A stretch of DNA of 64,000 nt. Source: Cyclina sinensis (taxonomy: Eukaryota > Mollusca > Bivalvia > Venerida > Veneridae). How positions within the stretch are numbered: the stretch's first letter is position 1; every line of letters starts with the position of its first letter. The notes under the pieces are model-generated. The model saw nothing but the letters and a program-made list of their open reading frames with translations, searched no databases and was not told the origin of the DNA. Positions 23,480-36,153 of the stretch are shown in pieces. A program made the translations under genes and the position numbers. Location: NCBI GenBank assembly GCA_012932295.1, contig JAAONU010000010.1, positions 25,108,977 to 25,172,976 on the forward strand. The letters are read 5' to 3'.

Positions 23480-25255
23480 GAAAAATAACAAAGGGCAATA
23501 ACTCCTAAATTATGCAAAATAGAGTTATGGTTCTTGCACGCTGCATTTCTCCTCATAGAGATCTATCTACCAATAAAGTTTCATGTTAATATCTCTTATA
23601 CTTTGTGAGATATGCCCCGGACAAAAATAAGTATGAGAAAATTTCAAAAGGCAACTAGATGTTTTTTGTGAAAAACGCATGTCTCCCCCCTGCAACCATT
23701 TGAAGGAAGGCCAAGGAAAAAATATTACCTTTCTGAAACACATGCCTCTGTCATTTATTATGGTATAAGAACATTATATATATACATATCATTATATCAT
23801 TATATATATACTATGAAGTTTGAAGGCTCTGGGCCTTGACCTTTGATGTACTGACCCCAAAATTAATAGGGTTCCTTCACTCAATAAGGGCAACCATCCT
23901 ATGAAATTTGAAGGCTCTTGGTGAAATAAAACTCCAGGGATTGAGCGGAAACGGTTTTCACTCATCGGGCCCCTGTGACCTTGACTTACTGACCCCAAAA
24001 TCAACAGGATTCTTCTACTCAATAAGGGCAACCATCCTATGAAGTCTAAGGACACTGAGTGGAATAGAACTCGAGTTATGGCGCAGAAATGGTTTTCTCA
24101 CTTCAGGCCCGTGTGACCTTGCCCTTTGACCTACTGACCCCAAAATCAATAGGGTTCTTTTAATCAATAAGTGCAATCATCCTATTAAAATTGAAGGCTC
24201 TGGGTGAAATAGAACTCCAGTTATTTAGCAGAAACGGTTTACACTCTTCGGGTCCCTGTGACCTTGACCTTTGACCTACTGACCCCAAAATCAAAAGGGT
24301 TCTTCTATTCAATAAGGGCAATCATCCTATGAAGACTGAAGGCTTTAGGTGAAATAGAACTCCAGTTATTGAGCGGAAACGGTTTACACTTCTTGGACCC
24401 CTGTGACTATGACCTTTGACCTAATTACCCAAAGGTCAATAGGGTTATTCTTCTCAATAAGGGCAATCATCTTATGAAGTTTGAAGGCTCAGTGTGAAAT
24501 AGAACTCCATTTATTGAGCGGAAACGGTTTACACTCCTTGGACCCCTGTGACCTTGACCTTTGACCTACCAACCCAAAAATCAATAGGGTTCTTCTACTT
24601 AACAAGAGCAATCATCCTATAAAGTTTGAAGGCTCTGGATGAAACAGAAATCCAGTTATTGAGCAGAAACGGTTTTCACTCTTCGGGCCCCTGTGACCTT
24701 GACCTTTGACCTACTGACCCCAAAATTAATAGGGTTTTTCTACTTAAAAAGGGCAATTATCCTATGAAGTTTGAAGGTTCTTGGTCAAACGGTACTCCAG
24801 TTATAGATCAGAAACGAAGTGTGACAGACGGACAGAAGGACAGACAGACAAGGCAAAAACAGTATGTCTCCCCCAGAGGGAGGAAGGTATAATAACTAAA
24901 AAATTAATAAAGGAAGAGTTATGGTTCTTGTGCATTGCACTGCTCATCATTGAGATCTATCTACTTATAAAGTTTCATGCTGATAATTCTTATACTTTGT
25001 GAGATATGCCCCAGACAAAATATAAGTATGAGAAATTTCAAAGGGCAATAACTCAAAAGTTAATAAAGCAAAGGTTATGGTTCTTGTGCATTGTACTGCT
25101 CCTTAATGAGATCTAACTACCTAGAAGTTTGGTCTTGATATCTCTCATAGTTTTTGTGTTATGCTCCAGACAAAATTATGACGGACGGACGAACGGACGG
25201 AAGGACGGACAAAGCGACAACTATATGCTTGCCCTTCAGGGGAGCATAAAAGTTT
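23480..25255 (-). mobile_element. family F element, interrupted by E
   Basis: Units carry CAAAGGGCAATAACTC, GAGTTATGGTTCTTG and CTTTGTGAGATATGCCCC. One unit lies before E and two after it. The right end has GACGGACGGACGAACGGACGG (25182 on) and CCTTCAGGGGAGCATAAAA. The left end is not clearly defined. Confidence 0.65.
23655..24892 (-). mobile_element. family E Helitron-like element nested in F
   Basis: The left end is CTAG (23655-23658) directly followed by the hairpin GTTTTTTGTGAAAAAC, then GCATGTCTCCCCCC. The right end is CAGTATGTCTCCCCCAGAGG ... GGTATAA. Tandem units of about 145 bp contain TGTGACCTTGACCTTTGACC and TCAATAGGGTTCTTCTA. A GACAGACGGACAGAAGGAC tract lies near 24825. Removing it restores GGCAATAACTAAA of family F exactly. 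Confidence 0.88.
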
Positions 25256-25303
25256 ACTACCATATATATACAGAATGTAAAGTATTAACAACTTTGTACT
25301 TAC

Positions 25304-25405
25304 CTGTTCTAGCATGAAGATACATTGTTTTTACAGGTTTGCAGGATGAAAATGCTGGACCTAGCTGTTGATATATGTACAGCGATATACTCATTCTGCC
25401 CCCAA
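25304..25405 (-). CDS. candidate internal exon of an unidentified gene
   Basis: The acceptor CCTATCCCTGTAG and the strong donor ACAG|GTAAGT flank 102 nt open in one frame (GGRMSISLYIYQQLGPAFSS, then 13 more residues), phase 1 to phase 1. GC is higher than in its surroundings. I recognise no family. It could join to 19070-19167. Confidence 0.3.
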
Positions 25406-25721
25406 CTACAGGGATAGGTTGGTGTGATTAGCTCACATAACAGTCATGTGACTGTTAACAAAACTGTTATACATGGAATCTAATGGCCTCTTGTAGATTT
25501 ACCAAATATGTCTGGAAAAAAAAATGTATCAACAAATTTATTGCTACACTTCAATGTCTCTTTCCGTTTCAAGATTTACTGATAATATATAAAAAAAATA
25601 ATGCAATCAGCCCTGTATAAATTCTGCAATAATAAAGTTTAACTCTAAATTACTATTACTTAGTCTAGTTAACAGTTAAAACGAAACTGAAATCTAAGTA
25701 GGATTTGATTAAAGAATACAA

Positions 25722-28215
25722 CAAGAGGGCCATGATGGCCCTGGATCGCTCACCTGAGTACTTAGGTTTGCTGTTAAGCAGTATTTCATTTTTTAATTGA
25801 AAATATGTAAGTGCCTACAAACCAAATATGTAAAATATCAGTCAATAAATAAAGGCTCTATGACAGAAAGTAGAAATATCTATTATAAGCTATGGTGACC
25901 TTGACCTTGACCCAGTGACCTCAAACCCTACCCATGGGTAGAGGTCCATGCAAGGAACCTCTATACTGAATATCAAAGATATTGGTCTATAAATGAAGGC
26001 TCTATGAGGTACAGTAGATAAATCTACTTTTAGCCTCCGTGACCTTTAACCTAATCCAATAATTTGAAAAAGCTTGATAAAGCTTGCTTCATGCCAAATT
26101 TTAAAATTCTAGGTCTTGTGGTTTCAGACAAGAAGATTTTTAAATATTTTCTTCTATATTGTTATTTAAAACTTGTGACCCCTCGGGTGGGGCCAATAGT
26201 GACCCTAGGGACATTTTTCTAACAAACTTGGTACAAGTCCACTAGACAATGCTACACACCAAATATCTAAGCTCTATAACTTACGGTTTCTGACAAGAAG
26301 ATTTTTTTAGATTTTCTTATATAACTCTATGTAAAACTAGTGGCCCCTGGGGCGGGGCCATTTTTGACTCAGAGGCCAGGATTTGAACAAACTTGGTAGA
26401 GGTCCACTAGACAATGCTACACACCAAATATCTAAGCTTTATAACTTACGGTTTCTGATAAGAAGATTTTTTAAAGATTTTCCTATATAACTCTATGTAA
26501 AACAAGTGACCCCCGAGACGGGGCCATTTTTGACACAGAGGCCAGGATTTGAACAAACTTGGTAGAGGTCCACTAGACAATGCTACATACCAAATATCTT
26601 AACTGTAGGCTTTCTTGTTTCTGACAAGAAGATTTTTAGTTTTTCCTATATAACTCTATGTAAAACAAGTGACCCCCGGGGCGGGGCCATTTTTGACCCT
26701 GAGGCCAGGATTTGAACAAATTTGGTAGAGGTCCACTAGACAATGCTTCAAACCAAAATATCTAAGCTCTATAACTTACGGTTTCTGACAAAAAGATTTT
26801 TTAAGATTTTCCTATATAATTCTATCTAAAACTAGTGGCCCCTGGGGCGGGGTCATTTTTGACCCAGAGGACAGGATTTGAATAAATTTGGTAGAGGTTC
26901 ACTAGACAATGCTACACACCAAATATCTAAGCTCTTTAACTTACGGTTTCTGACAAGAAGATTTTTTAAGATTTTCCTATATAACTCTATGTAAAACTAG
27001 TGGCCCCTGGGGCGGGGTCATTTTTGACCCAGAGGCCAGGATTTGAACAAACTTGGTAGAGGTCCACTAGACAATGCTTCACACCAAATATCTAAGCTCT
27101 ATAACTTACGGTTTCTGACAAGAAGATTTTTTAATATTTTCCTTTATAACTCTATGTAAAACTAGTGGCCCCTGGGGCGGGGACATTTTTGACCCAGAGG
27201 ACAGGATTTGAATAAATTTGGTAGAGGTCCACTAGACAATGCTACACACCAAATATCTAAGCTCTATAACTTACGGTTTCTGACAAGAAGATTTTTTAAG
27301 ATTTTCCTATATAACTCTATGTAAAACTAGTGGCCCCTGGGGCGGGGCCATTTTTGACCCAGAGGTCAGGATTTGAACAAACATGGTAGAGGTACACTAG
27401 ACAATGCTACACACCAAATATCTAAGCTCTATAACATACGGTTTCTGACAAGAAGATTTTTTTTGATTTTCTTATATAACTCTATGTAAAACTAGTGGCC
27501 CCTTGGGCGGGGCCATTTTTGACCCAAAGGACAGAATTTGACCAAACTTGGTAGAGGTCCACTAGACAATGCTACACACCAAATATCTAAGCTCTATAAC
27601 TTACGGTTTCTGATAAGAAGATTTTTTAAAGATTTTCCTATATAACTCTATGTAAAACAAGTGACCCCCGGGGCGGGGCCATTTTTGAACCAGAGGCCAT
27701 GATTTGAACAAACTTGGTAGAGGTCCGTTAGACAATGCTACATACCAAATATCTTAACTCTAGGCCTTGTGGTTTCTGACAAGAAGATTTTCAAGTTTTC
27801 CCTATATAACTCTATGTAAAATCAACTGACCCCTGGGGTGGGGTCAGTTTTGTCCCCAGGGATATAATTTGAACAAACTTGGTAGAGGTCCACTAGATGA
27901 TGCTTCATACCAAATATCAAAGCTCCAGGCCTTGTGGTTTCGGAGAAGAAGATTTTTAAAGATCCAACTTATAAAATCTATTTTTAGCTCCAGTGAACCA
28001 GAAATGCAATGGACCAGAACCATTTGAACAATCTTGGTAGAGCTTCATGCAAGGAACATCCCAGGCAAGTTTCATTAAATTTGCCCCATTGGTTTCAGAG
28101 AAGATGTCGTTTGAATGAAAAGTTGACGACGGACGGACGGACGGACGACGGACGACGGACAAAGACCGATCAGAAAAGCTCACCCTGAGCACTTTGTGCT
28201 CAGGTGAGCTAAAAA
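25722..28215 (-). mobile_element. family B Helitron-like element, copy 2 (B2)
   Basis: The left end is CAAGAGGGCCATGATGGCCC (hairpin), followed by GATCGCTCACCTGAGTAC. There are about twelve tandem units of some 165 bp (GGTTTCTGACAAGAAGATTT, GGTAGAGGTCCACTAGACAA, GGGGCGGGGCCATTTTTGAC). A GACGGACGGACGGACGGACG tract begins at about 28128. The right end is GAGCACTTTGTGCTCAGG, forming a hairpin, then TGAGCTAAAAAT. GTGACCTTGACCTTGACCC occurs at about 25894. This is the longest intact B copy in the window. Confidence 0.9.
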
Positions 28216-28422
28216 TGTGTATCTGTGCTTGAGGGGTAAACTACCTGACAAAAAACACTGAAGTTTGTAGCCTCAAAACATATCAGATATGAAGTCTTCA
28301 GTGACATTTGATATTTCACTGAATGTGCCAGGAGTTGTTTGAACCCAATATGAAGTCATGCAATAATCCAAATAAAATGCTTAAAAACGTTTAAAAAAAG
28401 TTTCAATATGTTCAAACTTAAA

Positions 28423-30149
28423 CTAGAACTATCGCTGAATGCGATTCATACCCCCACCAATGTCCTTGACAGAAGACGACATGGAAAGGTGGTTAAGGGA
28501 ATAACTTTAGTGGCACAACTACATTTACATAAAAAGAAATTATCTCTGGTGAAAAAAAACAAACAAACAAATTGTACAGGTAATAGTATAAATATATATT
28601 GTCAAATCATGTTCGAAACAGTTACAAATAACCTTTCATTTTCGTGAATATCTGTTCTAGTTTCAGAAACATTTACATGTAAGTATTAATGGTTATATCA
28701 GAACATTTTCTAAAGCTAAAAGGGGCATAACTTGTGTCATAATTCAATGGAATAGAGAATTTTCATCATCTGAGCTTGCTTGTAACCATTCATATAAATT
28801 TTAAGTTTAAAGTAAATATCTGTTCTGGTTTAAGAAATATTATAGTAAATAAATTTAAAGACATAAAAATGGACTTAACTTTGTCAAAATACAATTATAC
28901 AAAGTTAACCCCCCCACTTTTTTTAGTTATGAAACTTGACCTGCATATCGTACTTGCGACACTTCCTATATATTTGAAGTTTCAAATGATTATCTGTTCT
29001 AGTTTTAGAAATATTCAAGTACATGTTAAAATTTCAGAACATTTTTTAAGTCAATTTTTGACCTTCAAGTATGGCCTTGACCTTAATCTGGCACAAAGGT
29101 AACATGGGTTCTGTACATTGCCCAGTTGGGGTGAACATCTGAGTCAAGTTTGAAGAAAATCCTTCCATTAGTATAGAATTTATAGAGCGGACACGACATA
29201 TTGTCTAGTATTGATTGTAAGTAAATTAAAAGACTTAAAAAGGAGCATAACTTTGTCAAAATGCAATACAGAGTTATGAAACTTGACCTGCATATCTTAC
29301 TTGTGATACCTCATATATCTTTTAAGTTTCAAGCAAATACCTGTGCTAGTTTCAGAAATATTCAAGTACATGTTAAAATTTCAGAACATTTTCTAAGTCA
29401 ATTTTGACCTTCAAGTGTGACCTTGACCTTAAGCCGGCACAAAGGTAACATGGGTTCTGCACATAACCTTGTTGAGTTGAACATTTGAGTAAAGTTTGAA
29501 GAAAATTCTTCCATTAGTATAGGATTTATAGAGCAGACACGACATATTGTCTGATATTTGATTTTATGTAAATTTGAAGACTTAAAAAGGGGCATAACTT
29601 TGTCAAAATGCAATACAGAGTTATGAAACTTGACCTGCATATCCTAATTGTGACACTTCATATACATTTTTAGTTTCAAGCAAATACATTTTCTAGTTTC
29701 AGAAATATTCAAATGCATGTTAAAATTTAAGAATATTTTCTAAGTCAATTTTTGACCTTCAAGTGTGACCTTGACCTTAAGCCGTCAAAAGGGTAACATG
29801 GGTTCTGCACATCCCCTTGTTGAGGTGAACATTTGAGCCAAGATTAAAGAAAATCTTTCAATTAGTGTAGGACTTACAGAGCGGACACGACATAATGTCT
29901 AATATTTGATTATTTTATATTTGACCTTCAATTGTGACCTTGACCTTGAGCTGACACATGGGCAACATGCGTTCTGCACATCCCCTTGTTGAGGTGAACA
30001 TTTCAGCCAAGTTTGAAGAAAATCCTTCAGTTGGTATAGGATTTATAGAGCGGACACGATAATGGAGACGGACGGACCGACTCACCGACCGACGCGACAA
30101 AGCGAATCCATTATAGCCCCCCCCCCCCCATTTTGTGGTGGGGGTATAA
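28423..30149 (-). mobile_element. family L Helitron-like element
   Basis: The left end is CTAG (28423-28426), then the hairpin ATCGCTGAATGCGAT and CATACCCCCACCA. The right end is a C14 run, then TGGTGGGGGTATAA, complementary to the left subterminal sequence. The long units contain AGGGGCATAACTTTGTCAAA and TGTGACCTTGACCTTAAGCC. A GACGGACGGACCGACTCACC tract starts at about 30068. The flanks read TTAAA and TTAG, an A/T insertion. Confidence 0.85.
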
Positions 30150-31919
30150 TTAGATGTGCCACTTTACTAACTGTAAGATGTTTACCTTGGTTAGTCTAAA
30201 ATTTATGTTAAATCTTTCAACTTCCTATGTAAATACAACTGTTAGTGAATCTAGGCGTGCTTTATTATACGGCTGATGCTAACTCTATATCCAGTATGTT
30301 TATCAATTTATACCAGGTCCGTTCTGCCAACATACATTTTCTTTAATTTTCCAGTTCTCTTCCAGGCTCTACATCAACAATATTTCATTTTCTTATCGGA
30401 TTTTGGCTTCCTTTTTCCTGTAAAATAGTACATGACTTGCTTTAAAATATCTTTGCAATGCATCACAAATGCAATAGATCTACGCCTCAGTTTCTTTGAT
30501 CAGTTTTAACATGAAATCTTCTAGAAAACTATCAGCTGTTTAGGTATTAAAAATATACAAATACTGCTAGGGAGATAAATCTTGAATGAATGTCTGGAAA
30601 AACAACCCCACTTATAGTGTCAGGGAACAATTGTTTTATTAAAATAAATATTTTGAATCTGATGCTAACAAATTGAGTACCTCAACTTTTTATCTTTCAA
30701 AATCGACAATTCTACAGGTATCACAGTTCAAAATGTCTAACTTAGGTATTTCAATTTAAATGGACAATGATTTTACTTTATGAATCAATCTTTGAATTAA
30801 GACATGCTAAATAATTCTGCTTCATCGATAATGGTTAGACCTTCAGTAAATCCTCGGGGAAAAAAAAGCGTAAAATTTACCAAATTTACAAGATATACAT
30901 GTATATTGAAAACATCAGAAGTATGTATGGAATGTGCAAACATTGTTCTTAAAATATTTCCAAAACAATGTCCATGCTCAGTGACAATAGAAAAACTTTT
31001 CTTTAACATAAATATTAAAATTGTAATCTTGAGTTTTAAGCAAATGTCTCCTAGTTAAATAGACTTTATCTGCTGGGAAGAAAGAACTAAATTTGCTCTC
31101 TACATTCAATGTCTTTCATTGATGAGGTGTACATTCAAAACTATTTCTAAATACATAAAGATAACAGATAATCAGTAAATCCTTTGGACTAAAAACATTT
31201 CCAAGTGAAGTCCAACTAGGCTTAAATACTGTAAGGTAAGTTTGATTATCATCTGGGTATTTTTAACAATTTCAATACCTTGAATATTAATTAATAGGAA
31301 TGCTCTTTAAGTCAACTTTTTAGTACTCAATTAGAAACTATTTTATTTACCTTCAGAGAGACACAGCCAACAATTACTGTCAAAACAGATTTTAGTATGG
31401 TTCTCAAACGAAGGAGAGTATTTCTTGTCTAAAAAGGTTTTGGAAAGGTTCTCACACACTCACCTTATAAAGAATATTTATAGACTGGTGAAATTGCATC
31501 AGAATGGTTGGCAAACTACTTGATTCTATTTATTAGTTACATTTCCACCAAAGATGATCTGTAAAGATAAAAATATATATATACACAAGATCCTTTGTTT
31601 GGTGAACACACATGCCCCCAGAAGCAATCTTTTCAGGAACCAAACTTAAGATTATTGTACAGCCAGTCACCTATTGTTTACATGTTAGAAACTAAATTCA
31701 AGATTTTGTACTGGTCACTAAATTCATACCGTGTCAGTGCTATTTGTAGTAGGCGTAAAACATCCAAATTGCAGAAAAAGGATAATCTGTTCTCTAAATT
31801 TAAAATTTATCTAAAGGGATAATATTCTTAAAACTTAATGCTGTCATGGCCATTTGTACTGGTTGGTAGATTCATTAACTGTATGCTATTGGTAGAAGCG
31901 TAGATATCCTAATTGCCAA
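30150..31919. other. unique AT-rich stretch, no supported gene
   Basis: I see no convincing exon or repeat. A few donor-like sites (for example GTAAGT near 31231 on +) lack an open partner. Confidence 0.35.
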
Positions 31920-34382
31920 CAAGGGCGATCAGTGATCACGAGTCACCTGATGATAGCCAATTAAGCAGTTGTATTGAGAGGTGATTGGACAGTTTGTTGG
32001 CTGAAACGCTTTTTTTATTCAAGGGCCAGAACTCAGCAAAAAATCATTTAAACAAAATAAAACCCGTTAAATATGTGCAACTACTTGAGGTATTGATCAA
32101 TCCTGTAATATTTCATTCAAATTGCTTTAGTAGTATAAGAGAAGTAGTCCTGACAAACTTTAAAAATAGAAATCATTAATTTTAAAGGGCTATAACTCTA
32201 AAAAAAAATCACTGAACTGGAAAATGCCCATAATATGCATAACAAGACTTGGTACTGATCATTCTTGTAAAGTTTGGATGAAATCGCACTAGTACTTTCT
32301 GAGGAGAAGTCTGGACAAGTTTTGTGATTGGCAGACAGACAGACAGACAAACAGACAGAGATACGATGGAGAAGTGATCCCTATATGTCACGGCTACTTT
32401 GTAGAATGTTGCAACTACTGTAAAGCCTGCAACACAAAAATCATTATTAGACCAAACGCCGTTTTCATTCAAGGGCCATTACTCAGTCAAAAATTATTCA
32501 ACCGTAAAACCTGTTAAATTTGCGCAAGTACTTGAGATAATGATTAATCTTGTAACATTTCCTTCAAATTGCATTAGTAGTATAAGAGAAGGTCCGGACA
32601 AACTTTAAAAATAACAAGAGCTGTCGTTGTAAACAGACACAAGCCCCCGACACCCAATTTTTAGATAGAAGGCATTTGAAGTCGAAAGAGTAAACTTGAC
32701 TTGGCCTTGATCTAGTGCTCTATGCAAATGCAAGGACTTTAGGTTTAAGCACTATCACTTAAATAAGATATTAGTAGACACAAAGTCTTTAATAACAATA
32801 TTTGTATGATATATTCTGCATTCTCCATGTCTATTAAGGTTTACATTTTCTGAAATGTAGATGTCTTAGTCAAGGATTTGGGATTTTATCTTATGTATGA
32901 AATAAAATAATTACAGTAAAAGATTTGTCATTCTGACATATAATTATCAAAAATTTAATCAGTAAACTTTTAAATAAGGTGCGATATTATTAGAGAAAAC
33001 CATTATTGTATACTGCATTATAATGAGAATGAGGTTTTGAAGCCTAACTGTGACCTTGACCTTTGAGGTACAGACCTGAGTCTTGTGCAAGACACATCGT
33101 CATAATGTGCAACAAATTTATGCAAAATTATTTTAAAATCTATCCATAAATGAAAAAGAAACAGACCAGACACGAACATCACTGCATTATCATGAAAAAA
33201 ATGATATTTGAAGCCTAAGTGTGACCTTGATCTTTGAACAAAAGACCCAGGTCTTGCGCATGACACATCTTCATAATGTAACACACATTTATGCAAAGTT
33301 ATTTTAAAATCCAATCGTGAATGACAAAGATACAGACCGGACACGAACTTCACTGCATTATCTCAAAAATGACCTTTGAAGTCTAAGAGTGACCTTGACC
33401 TTTGAGCAAGAGACCCAGGTCTTGCACGTGACATGTCGTCTAATTGTGCCACACATTTATGCCAGGTTATTTTAAAATCCAATCGTGAATGACAAAGATA
33501 CAGACCGGACACGACCATCACTGCATTATCTCAAAAATGACCTTTGAAGCCTAAGTGTGACCTTGACCTTTGAGCTAGAGACCCAGGTCTTGCGCATGAC
33601 ACGTCGTCTAATTGTGCCACACATTTATGCCAAGTTATTTTAAAATTCACCTTATAATAACAAACGAACAAGAAAAATGCGGACGGACAGAAGGACAGAC
33701 CGACAGATGGTTCAAAAACTATATGCCTCCCTTTGGGGGCATAAAAATCATTAAAGGGTCATAACTCTGACATAAATCACTGAACTGGAAAATGCGGAAA
33801 ATATGCAAAACTAGACTTGGTACTGGTTTGGATGAAATTGCACCAGCAGTTTCTGAGAAGTAGTCCGGACAAGTTTTGTGATGGACAGACAGACAGACAG
33901 ACATATGATGGAGAAGTGATCCCTATATGTCAGGGCTACTTTATAGCATGTTGCAGCTACTGTGAAGCCTGCAACACAAACATCAGGCCATTATTAGGCC
34001 AAAACACCTTTCCATTCAAGGGCCATAACTCAGCCAAAAATCATTCAACCAAAAAACCCGTTAGATATGCGCAAGTATTTCTGGTACTGATCAATCCTGT
34101 AATATTTCATTCAAATTGCTTTAGTAGTATAAGAGTAGTAGTCCGGACAAACTTAAAAAATAAAAAATCATTAAAGGGCCATAACATAAATCATTGAACT
34201 AGAAAATGCCGGCAATATGCACAACTAGACTAGGTACTGATAATTCCTGTTAAGTTTGGATGAAATCGCACCAGTAGGTTCTGAGTAGCAGTCTGGACAA
34301 GTTATGTGACGGACGGACAGACAGACCATGGAGAAGTGATCCCTGTATGTCGTGCTACTTTGTAGCAGGCCAACCAAAAATG
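31920..34382 (-). mobile_element. family C element, copy 4 (C4), multi-unit and interrupted by G
   Basis: The left end is CAAGGGCGATCAGTGATCAC. Two full units and part of a third each end in a GACAGACAGAC tract (about 32335, 33885 and 34310) with GAAGTGATCCCTATATGTCA. Element G interrupts the second unit between 32614 and 33745. The right end is TTTGTAGCAGGCCAACCAAAA, a decayed form of the C terminus. Confidence 0.75.
32615..33744 (-). mobile_element. family G Helitron-like element nested in C4
   Basis: The left end is CAAGAGCTGTCGTTGTAAAC, with subterminal CAAGCCCCCGACACC. Four core units of about 170 bp contain GTGTGACCTTGACCTTTGAG and GACCCAGGTCTTG. The right end is GCGGACGGACAGAAGGACAG ... 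CTCCCTTTGGGGGCATAA. Removing it restores the family C sequence CTTTAAAAATAAAAATCATT. Confidence 0.85.
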
Positions 34383-35882
34383 GCTTATTTATTCACTAAG
34401 TTCAGGAAGGGGAGATTATTGCAGAAAAATAATTGCCAAAGTTATGCCACTTGACAGTCATGATCTTTTTAAAAAATGTGTAAAGTGTCATTGTTATTTA
34501 TTTGAAACTGAAAAATATGGGCCAAAAAAGGTTAACTGTACCTACTTTCAAAATGAATAAAGGAAAGGGAGTTTACAGAGTGGGGGGGGAATGGATGCCA
34601 CTAACTTGCCAGACAATGAGCCTTTGTTTTGGTTAGTGTGTATGGTATGAAGCCACTGGTATAAGTAGAACATAAGGTATATCCAACTTGCCGAAATAAG
34701 TTAAAGACCGACATTGGTTCTCCCGTAGAACTGTTCCTGTGATTGACATTAATGGGATTTGAAGCTAGTGCAATTATGTTGTGGTCAGATTTTATAGCAC
34801 CTGTCAGTAATCAGGTTAGGCAATTTAATTTATGATTGGAGATGGAGAGGTAAAGTATAAAATGAAATGTTGCCTGGTCAAGGCATTTCTGTCTACACAA
34901 TGCTATAGGATTCACTGTTTTCAAACTGAATTTCGAAGTATGAAAATTGCGCTCAAAATTGAAACTTACACAGTTTGGGAAACCAGTAAAACCATTTTCT
35001 CGATCAGCTTTTGCAGAATAATTGTATTAAAAATAAATCTGTAATTTATTTATATGATAATTTTCAAACAGGATTATAAACAATTAAGTATATTTTGTGG
35101 AATAAAAACATTTAGTTTTGCACTGAAACAGCGACATGAGTCTTAGAGATATTACAAATTCTATCAGTAACAAAGTAAATAAGAAGAAACGTTTGAGTGA
35201 CAGGACAATTAAAACATACAGTTACACAAAAAGCAGAAAACACCTTGATATGTCATTTGCTGACGACATGGAGAAGATGGCATTTGAAAAAGAGAAACAG
35301 TTTTCTACTGATCCCTAGTTATCCTTAGTATTACTTCACAAGTTTCAGACATTTTAATGGAAATGTTCTGCAAAGCAGAGCTACAGACCAGAAAATATCT
35401 GACCAGAAGATAATGATTTTATGGCCTTGAAGTCAAGATCAGATGCTCACCTACTGTTACAAGATACATTTTCATATAAAACCCTAGAATTACACACTTG
35501 TCTGCAGCACCTTGTAAACAGTTACAGATTCCCTACAGTGATAAATTGCCTATGAAGTAATGGCAATATTTTATAACCATTAGAACTAATCACTAAGAGG
35601 TTATCTGAGATCAGCAAGGTCGGTCTTTAACCGTACAGACGTATGGATGGTTCGATCATTATATGCCGGGGTATAAAAAACAAATGTTGTAAATATAATA
35701 AAATCAAAAACAATTAAATACTGTAAATAATATTCCAATCAGTCATCTTTCTGGCACTGGTTAAATCTAAAGCAGTCACCAAAAATGCAATAATGAAATT
35801 CAGTAAACCAATATATAAATTTCCTTAATCTAAACAATCAATGTGATACAGGTTGTGTTTCAGCAATTTAATTAAAGTTTAC
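34383..35882. other. mostly unique stretch; relic of an element end near 35620-35675
   Basis: Apart from a small + strand open frame (35136-35318) I see no gene. GACGTATGGATGGTTCGATC and TATGCCGGGGTATAAAA near 35640-35670 look like the right end of a family G-like element without its body. Confidence 0.35.
35136..35318 (+). CDS. small open frame of 60 codons, unknown
   Basis: It would encode a hydrophilic, Lys/Ser-rich peptide beginning MSLRDITNSIS and ending KEKQFSTDP. The context before ATG (GCGAC) is acceptable. I recognise no family, and there is no splice or conservation evidence. It may be chance. Confidence 0.18.
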   Translation: MSLRDITNSISNKVNKKKRLSDRTIKTYSYTKSRKHLDMSFADDMEKMAFEKEKQFSTDP

Positions 35883-35979
35883 CTTTTCTGTAATGAAGGC
35901 AAGGGAATGCAAGTGTCTTACACATTTCAGTATAGGTTCAGCGACAGTCACATTTATGGCAACTTGCATTAAATTCATT
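35883..35979 (-). CDS. candidate internal exon of an unidentified gene
   Basis: The acceptor TTTATCTGTTACAG and the donor AAAAG|GTAAAC flank 97 nt open for 32 codons (MNLMQVAINVTVAEPILKCV, then RHLHSLAFITEK), phase 2 to phase 0. It has a protein-like composition and GC around 40% in a poorer background. The family is not recognised. Confidence 0.33.
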
Positions 35980-36153
35980 CTGTAACAGATAAAAACAAGG
36001 ATGTGTCAATTTGTTTTAATGTTTACACAAATAAATGAATTACGTGCAGCTCCTTCTTCAAAGGACTAAATTTAGTTGTTATTCATACAGAAACAAAAAA
36101 TGAACTAGTACAATATTGTGTCGAAACATTTTAAGAACGTAACAAAAATATAA

